64,000 nucleotides of DNA from Coffea arabica (taxonomy: Eukaryota; Streptophyta; Magnoliopsida; Gentianales; Rubiaceae): the NCBI RefSeq assembly GCF_036785885.1, contig NC_092312.1, positions 16,944,001-17,008,000 of the forward strand. Reading direction: 5' to 3'. A program made the position numbers and the translations under genes. Below, piece after piece: positions 26,501 to 35,500 of this stretch. The stretch's first letter is position 1. The number at the start of each line of letters is the position of its first letter. A model generated the notes under the pieces. That model did not search any database, was not told the DNA's origin, and saw nothing but the letters and a program-made list of their open reading frames with translations.

Positions 26501-29500
26501 TAGAATGTACAGTCAATGTACTCGAAAATAAGGTAGTCAGTCTTGTTATACTTTTAGCTTGAAAGTCTTTATGCCATGTATTTACGTCATCTCCTGCTTC
26601 GTAAGGTCGAGATACTGAAAGGAGAAGCTGAACGGCAAAGACTGCAAAGGGAGGAACTTGAAATGGAACTTCAAGCTATCAGGCAACAGATGCATAGTGT
26701 CAAAAGCTGTGATTCTGATATGAAAAGGTTTGTCAAAGCACAAAAAGCAAACAAGAGTATCAACTATTTTCAATCTTGAAATGTTCATTTCTTGACATCT
26801 TTAGGAAACTTGATGAAAAAGAGAAAATCCTTGAAGAAGCCCTTCAGCGCATCCAAATACTTGAGAGAGAGATAGCTGCAAAAGATGCAGAGGTGCAGAT
26901 TTTCTTCTTTCAGTTTTCTTGTTTCAGTGGCAATTTTGAACTTGTAATGTCTTTTCAGCTGTTCAGCACAATGATTTTTCTAACTGCTTTTATCATTTGG
27001 AAAGACTACTGAACTTTTTGTTCAACAGATCTCCAGATGCAGGGGTCACATCTCTGAACTAAATTTGCATGCAGAGGCCCAGGCTTCTGAGTACAAGCAA
27101 AAGGTACAATAGCAGCACACATGCTTTATACTTAAACAGTAGTTGTTAAAATTTTCATATCTCAGAATGATTCAATGAAACTTCAAAAATAGTTCAAGGT
27201 ACTGGAAGCTATGTTAGAACAAGTCAAACAGGATGTCCCAGCCACCCATGGCACAAATTCATCCGCAAATAAGTTGGAAAAAAATGCTTCAAAGTCTAGG
27301 GGCTCTGGTTCCCCTTTTAAATGTATCGGTCTGGGTTTAGTTCAACAGATAAAGTCTGAGAAAGATGAGGAGCTTAGTGCAGGAAGACATCGTATTGACG
27401 AACTTGAGGCCCTAGCTGCAAGTAGACAAAAAGAGGTAGTGTTGATTCAATGGCTTTGACACTGATATTGGTGTAAGGAAATTTTGCTATGCTCGTTGAT
27501 CAACTAACCAACCAAATCTTCTCTCAGATATTCATGTTGAATGCACGATTAGCTGCTGCAGAAAGCATGACCCATGATGTTATCCGTGATTTGTTGGGTT
27601 TAAAGTTGGACATGAATAGTTGTGCGGTAATTTGCAGTCTATCCTTGTGCTTTTCGCAAATGAATTGTTTTAGATGTAGTTCTCAAGTTCAGCACTAGTA
27701 GTGGTTTCGAATATTTTGGAAGTCTACTATTTTGCTAATAGAATTTTAATCTCTTATCAGAACTTGCTGGATAATCAACAACTACAAATGCTCATGGAGA
27801 AGGCTCAACTACATAATGTTCAGGTACTTTTAGCTGTATTGTCATGTTGATATTATTGGACATTTTCAAAGAAACTTTCACATATCCATTTATTCTTCTG
27901 CTTATAGGAGCAGGAAGTAGCTAAGCTGAAGCAGCAGTTGAATGAATTTATCAAGGAGAGGAAAGGGTAATCAAATGTCAAGTTTAACCTGATATTGATC
28001 TTTGTGCTATGATGATTCATCATATTTATGTCATTTAAAACCTTTCTTCAGATGGATTGCAGAAATTGATAGAAAACAAGCTGAGATGGTGACTACACAA
28101 GTTGCGGTGGAAAAACTGCGCCAGCGAGATCAATTGCTGACAACTGAAAATGAAATGTTGAAGGTTGTAGTCTTGTTACTCTTGTACTCAACAACTGACT
28201 GGTACATAGAAAACTATAGGCTCCGTTTGGATTAGCTGTTTTTGGGGTTGTTTTTTAAAAACAGCACTATTCATTTTTTGAAAAACACTCAATGTTGTTT
28301 GGATTAGTTGTTTTTCAAAAACAGAGTGTTTTTGAAAAACAAGCGTGTATGGATTCACTGTTTTTGAAAAACAACATTTAATTTTTTTTAGGGCTGTGTT
28401 CGAAATACTGAGTGCCATTTGCACTTAAACAATTATCAATTTTTTAATACATAGACGAGACATAAGTGTACAATTTATTGGGCCTACTATCTGAACAAAT
28501 AATGACAGGAGATGTTCTACTGGTGCTGATAATAGTACATCATATCGGCTATTGCTCTCCTACTTTCATTCCATTCAGCAATTCCTGCAGCCGACATATC
28601 TGGTCCTTGTGCTGCTGGCATTGGGTTGAAGGGGTTTATGTTATCTGCCAATGCTATATCTGCTTCTTCTTCGGCAAAATATGCATCATTTGGAACATAC
28701 TCGCGCATGAAGTTGTGCAAGGCCATACAAGCCAGGACAATATTATTTTGCGTAGCCATCATGTAATTCTGCATAGGGCCCTTAAGTATTAGAAATCGTT
28801 TCTTCAAGACGCCAAACGTACGTTCTATAATGTTTCTTAACGATGCATGACGTTTGTTGAAAAGTATCCTCACTGCCCGCTCTTGCGCGGTTCCCCGTGC
28901 ACCTTTAAATGGAGCCATAAATCCTGTCATATTCTGGTAAGCTGCGTCCACCGCATAATACTTCCCTGGCATAATGAAATTATATTTATATAAACTTTGA
29001 AGACGCATTGCGGAAAGGAATTATGTGATTTAATCTGGACTAACCTGCTGGTGGCCACGGAAATGCACAATTAGGATCTTGTATGACTTCTTGTAAGATT
29101 CTAGAATCATGTGCGCTACCCTCCCACCCTACCCTGACATAAGTAAATCTCATGTTGTGATCACACACGGCTAGAACGTTTTGTGATAAGCTACCATGCC
29201 GGTTCCGGTAACGTTCCCTGTCTTCGGCTGTACACCAGGCCGAAACATGTGTTCCGTCAATCGCTCCAACGCAATCCTAATAAAAAAAAAAATTCTAGAC
29301 ATAAGTTGGTCACAGCTGTTAGACAAAATGAAATAGTAATTTGACATAGTAGCTCATAACCTTAAACCAGGGCCAAAACAAAGCACTGTTCTGTATTCTT
29401 GGATGGGTTGTGTGATAATCTACCGGTCGGACCAGGTCGCGTCCCAATCGAACGAGAGATCTAAGGCAGCGTCGTAGATGGCGGTCCGTTGTCTCGGGAG

Positions 29501-32500
29501 AATGTTGGAATCTCTCGGCAAGCACCCTATGTCGCTCATTATGGCTCAAACACAGCAGGCATATAGCAACGGACTCATGAATCCCCACCCGTTGTGTCGG
29601 GTGGGGCACCCAATAGCCCCTCTGAACCAACAAGTCACACAATTGGAGGAAAAGGGGAGCTTCCATTCGAAGGTTGTCGAATATTCTGTCTCGATGGCCG
29701 TTTATCAGCTCGATAACATATTGAGGACCTGACTGTGCACTATCTCGAATTCTTCGCCGCTGGCCCGAGTTGATGTACGGGTCGAATAAGGCCAATCCAG
29801 CAAGAATAAAGGCAGCGAAGGCCAACATGAGCTCCTCGTCGTCCGAGTCATCAGATGAGTTCCCACCATTCACATAACCATCATACTCCATTTCGTTCAA
29901 TCTGTGCGACTGCGTTGGACGTGAATCTGAAAAAAAAAAAGGAAAACAGAGATATCATTCAAAGCCAATCTTAATTTGCCAAAACAGAGTAGGAAATATA
30001 AAATTCAACATATACATGGACCAAAATTGAACAAAAACCTATTGGCCAACAAATTTATAGCCAAGAGGATAAGTTCTTGGTTTGTAAGACAAGAGGATTG
30101 GTTTGTAAGCCAAGAGGATAAGTTCTTGAAATATATAGGCTATTCGATTGGTTTGTAAGACAATACGATAAGTTCTTGAAATAGCCTAGAGCCTTCGCCA
30201 ACCAATTTATAGCCAACAAGTTGAGGAATCCAGTAGAAGTTTTGCATCGTACTTCATAAAAAGAATCTTACATCTTCTTCAAGCAAGTCACGTATTCTTG
30301 AAAGAATTGTCCAAGTAAGACATATTCTTCAAAATAGTTGTTGAAGTAAGTCATATTCCCTACTTAATACTTGCTCTAAAAATGATCATCATACCTAAAA
30401 GCACCTATTTTCCTTCCAAAAGTTGCTTTTTTCTTGTCCCTTACTTCAATTTTGAATAAGTCTTTGTTGAAATGGACTTTTGTTGAAATGGACATCCATT
30501 TCAGCGGATGTTGAGATAAGTCTTTGAAATGGACATCCATTTCAGCGGATGTTGAAATTGATCTGCCAATTAGTTGTTGAAAGACTTTTGTTGAATAAGT
30601 CTTTGTTGAAATGGACATCCATTTCAGCGGATGTTGAGAGGAATTTCAGGCCAAGATAGATAGATCATCTTTGTTAAAGTAAGTAAGGAATTTTCTTTAT
30701 TCTTTATTAAGATAGATCATCTTTATTCTTTATTCTTTATTCTATCTTTGTTAAGATAGATAGATAGATAGATTATTCTTTATTCGAAAATTCAGGCCAA
30801 GTAAGGAATTTTGTCCCTTACTTGAATTACTTCATATAATTCTTGAAGTAAGTCGCACAATTGAGCTGCGTGGATGAAATTAGACATATTCTTGAAATAA
30901 GTGACACATATTCTTTACTATATAAACTGTACGCCAAGTAAGGAACGTTATCCGTTACATCTTTCTTATTATCCAACTCTTACAATTTTTCTGAACCTAC
31001 TATTCCTGACATTCCAACAACAAACATAGCAATAAGTAAGGAAAAAACTGCCCTACGTATTCCTGACATTCCAACAACCTGCATGGATGAAACTATCACT
31101 CTTAATAAGTATCACTCGAAACAGACATAGCAATAGCCCAACCAGTACATTTCCTAAAAAAAAAAATGCGATCCAACAACAGTCATATCACCATGATTTG
31201 TTATATCCAACCTAATAGAAACGAACACAAACCAGTTTTAAATGAAACAAAAAAAAATCTTCAATCCGCAAACCAATTCTTAAACAAAGGCATCATGAAT
31301 TTAATTACTCAACATTCATCCGCAACACAACAACTCAACAAACCAGTATTCATCCGCAAATTCAAATATACAAACCACAACACTCAGAAAGGATAAAGTC
31401 CAAGTTCCGGTAGCAAATGCTACACCTAACAGATCTCAAATACAAACAAACATTAGGCAACAACTCAAGTTTCAAATAAATGCTCCTGATGAACAACGAA
31501 AGCACCTAAAAGGGGGGTGGGGGAGGGGGCTCCTGAGAGTCAGGGGGGAAACAGCCTTTTAGCTTCATCCAAGTGATGCGGTCGGCGTCACTTGCAGCTA
31601 AATTCCAAACATCCAGCTCTTGTTTATCCTTCAATATCTCAGCTGCCTTGTATTTGGCCATGAAATTGACGTTCTCAATAAGTTTAAGTTGATCCATGGC
31701 AATTTCATAGTCGGTTTTCTTCGATGGATCGCGGCCAGAACGATTCTTGTCCGGAGAACTAACTGAGGCACTCGTGCTGGAGCTCTTCTTCCGACTAACC
31801 AGTGACTCGATGCTTTCACAGACCCTGAGATATCTATCGGTCACTGAGCCAGAAGCGGTGGACATGGGACTACAGCCAGAGCCATCACCCGACTTCCGCT
31901 TTCCTTTCCCCCCCTTTCCTTTCGCTTCTTTTGGCCCCCGTACCTCAATTTCAGCTTCCTCGTCCCTGCTGGACCTTGATCCCTTTCCCCGTGCAAGCCG
32001 GGCAGTAGTCTCCATTTCTCGCTCATCGGCTGAAGTACGGAGCTCGTTCTCGAAGCCAGAACTGAAGTCTCCCGTCGCTCCTTGGTTGACGAAGACTTCC
32101 TCAAGCAAATGGTAGACGGTGCAGTCATTCCGAAATTTGCCGTATTTTGGGTTGACCTGACAAAACAAATTCAGCCAAAACAGGATTTAATGGAATATTA
32201 CACGTATGAAATGACAAAACAGTTTATATAAAAAAAAAGGCACAGAAAATGTGGATACCTGCTCCATCGCGGCCCATTGGCTATCATCCATAAGCCATGT
32301 AAACTTCTGGCTATCCCAACCCATTCCCGTTCCGCGCCTCTTAAAGGAAATGTACAGCTTGGTCTCCCCGCGCAATGCATAGTACTTGCCCCTTATACTA
32401 TCCTCAGTAAACGAGGTGCCGTACTGCCCGTTTAACCGGCGCTGAATTTCGGGAACCACGTAGGAACTAATATTGTCCCTAATTTCACCCTGTCTATGCA

Positions 32501-35500
32501 TCTCAACAAGGTGGTTGGCAAACTGGATTTCGTGCTGCCTAGAGTAATTACAACGCTCCTTCTCTGGATGGCGCCTTTGTTTTCTCATCTTAATAAGCCA
32601 TACACAAATCCAGTTGAAAAAAACAGATTGTAAGCAGCTTTTTAGAAAGGAAAACAGATTGTATTGCATAAGCGGCTAAATTTTATTTAAAGCCATTTAA
32701 CACTTATGTGGATAACCCAAATCTGTCGGCCATTAAATACACTTCTTCTATAACCAAAAAATCATGAGGATGTAATGAGGATCAAGCCAAATCATGTATT
32801 GTAATGAGGATCAAACCAAATCTGTTAACAAAATGTAAAAAATCTAGAACTAAAAGTTAAATTGAGCACTCATCCAACATAACACTAGCAAATCAGCACT
32901 GTTCTGTATTTTGGTAATGTGAAGTTTCGCTTTAGTTCGTAAGCTCCTTAACTCTGTTTTATTCCAATTTAAAACTTCAAAGTTCTTTTCCTTCCACATT
33001 ATCCATATAAAGAGCACCCAAATCCAAAAATGCACATATAACTCTTTCCCACATAAAGTCAAGCCAAGAAAGAAGACTGTTCCAGTTCAAGACAAAAGTG
33101 ATCTCAAAAAACAGGTGCTGAAAGCTTCTTCTAATAGTAGACAGGATGTAAATTAATAGTTCTTTTTTTCAGAAATTTAGACCAGTTGACACATGCATTT
33201 TTCTTCTCCGAAATGCCACCACTGTCCAACCAAATGGAAAGAGCTTTCCAGGACAAGTAGAGTACTATTTCTGGTAGAGGAAGTTTTCCATATTTGTTCC
33301 TCATATATTGATTGAAACACATTGGACGATAGCTTATGGCTTAACAGTACATATACTACACATCAATATTAACATCCTGTCAGTGTTACTTTGAACAATG
33401 GAAATAGTCCCTATCATGTCCTCCTCACAGCAAGGCTCTGTTCTTAGCATGGACAGCCAATATTAACATCCTTTCGCTTTAGCAAATCAGCACTGTTCTG
33501 TATTTTGGTTATGACAAAAACGAACTAAATAACAAATGCTACCATGCATAGTGAAATCCGACAATAATATTCAAGGCAATGAGGTAAAAATGTTCGATTT
33601 TGCTGTTTCGTGGGACAGGGAAGAAGGTCCAACTTTAGAAGAGTCAGCCCCCTAACATATTATGACTAAAATGGTGTTTCAGACACATAATAATGGAAAA
33701 AAAAGTACAGGAGGTACAATGGTACCTTGTAGTAGTTAGAAAGGCACTGCCGAATATCGTTTTCCGCCCAATCAGACCTGGTTCCAAGAGATTTCTGGAT
33801 CCCAATCGGCTTCAATGCTGTGTCAACAACAAGGATCGTCAACTACTAGACAACCATACTATAGAATGCACTGAACAAAGGGGAAATTGGCAAATATACC
33901 TTTGGCAGCACGGCGGGTAACAGGGGGCATGAAATCCTAGCCAGCGGCAATATAGAGCGATAAACCACCCTGTATAAGCAAATGGAGAGCAAGGAGAAGT
34001 TAGAATGCTTTATAAATTCAGTTGCTTTTGGGAAATCAAACTGCCCTAAAATTTGACTCTCGACATCTCATCGCGCAAGTTTGAAGTAATAAAATAGCTA
34101 CATAAATATTTGGAACATGTAGCAACAGCCGTCGAATATTCTGTCCAGGTTTCAATCAAGAGAAAATATTATGCGACAACCGAAAGTTTCAGAAGTAAGC
34201 AAATTATAGACAACTAAGGAACTCAAATTGAGTTAACTTTCCACATCCACAAAAGAGAAAAAGAAAGTGCTAATTGAATCATCAAAGAGGGAAAAATGGT
34301 AAGCTTTTTGAAGTAGAGATCAATCTGGATACTATTCTTCTTGATTTAGTTAGAGTTATGAGTGCAATCAGATCAGTTGTCCTTAACTTGTTGAGTGCAC
34401 ACACAGATGACAAGAAATTGAAGAATAAAGATGAGTTCTCTACAATCACATATATACTGCTCCTGCAGATTCTCCTGAGATTAATCTAACAGGTACACAA
34501 AAAAGTGATGCAATACCACCAATATCAATCATACCTCCTATCAAAAAATTGATAGAGAATGTTGACATGACAAACAGAAGGTACCTGATGCCAAAAACAA
34601 CACCTACCAAGCATCTTTACTAAGAAGAATAATAGGAAAGGTCTAAGCGTACTGAAATGGTGATTGTTGATGACTACAGCCAGTTCAGTCTAACAAAAAA
34701 GCGGTTTACAGGGTGATAATGAGACAGGTTACATGTTGGATTAAGAGGTACAATGCTCCCTTTGAACTTCTAAATCTTTGTAATCCTACATGACTTCGCA
34801 TAAGTTTTACAATTTACTTGTAATCTAATAGATGAAAATGGACATTAGAGCATCTTAAGCCAAACCCAAGACTGTAACGTAAGCTTTAATTTGCATTCAG
34901 AAGAGAAAGTGAACATTTCTAGACCAAACTTAATTAAAAGTAAACACCACAAACAATTTATTGGGATTTGCTGCATGTCAAACTAGTTAGGCATTCATTG
35001 CAAGCACGACCTTCTGCAGCTAAAAATTGGTACTTTGAAGTATTCATTAATAGCTTTCTATGGAAAAATTTACATGAAATTGGTACAAGGCCGAGCTAAC
35101 CACAATCACATCATATAATTTACAGTTTGGACAAGACCAGGATTTCACCTCGAAAGTTATCCAGAGAGAAAATAAGTGATATAATCTGAACGATTCTCTA
35201 TTTTGGAAGGGGATAAACAAATCAAGCAATTTCCAGGATTTGTCCATTCGGTAATAAAGGTATATAATCTGAACGATTCTCAATATGATAGATTGAGTAC
35301 TGGTAGGAAGTAAATCAAATTCAAAAACAATGGACTTGGTGCTGTTCCTTCCATTATTGAAATCTCAGACCAATACCAAGACCAGGACAAAGTACAGGAC
35401 AAGAAAACTTTAAAAAGAGCTCCCCATCTGATATGGGAAATCGCTCCGACACAGAAAGCATGATACAGAGCTAACAAGCTCCCCTTCCCCTTCCCCCGTT

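Noticed and set aside
30655-30790. Repeat cluster considered as a CRISPR-like array
   Set aside because: Units are simple TAGA/TTTATTC microsatellites without uniform spacers, in a plant nuclear context.
31747-32115. 122-codon plus-strand open frame over ORF1 of the Harbinger element
   Set aside because: It is antisense to the Ser/Lys-rich part of ORF1 and has biased composition; a shadow frame.
34274-34489. 71-codon plus-strand open frame in the extra Harbinger cargo
   Set aside because: No recognisable motif and no splice or composition support; likely chance.
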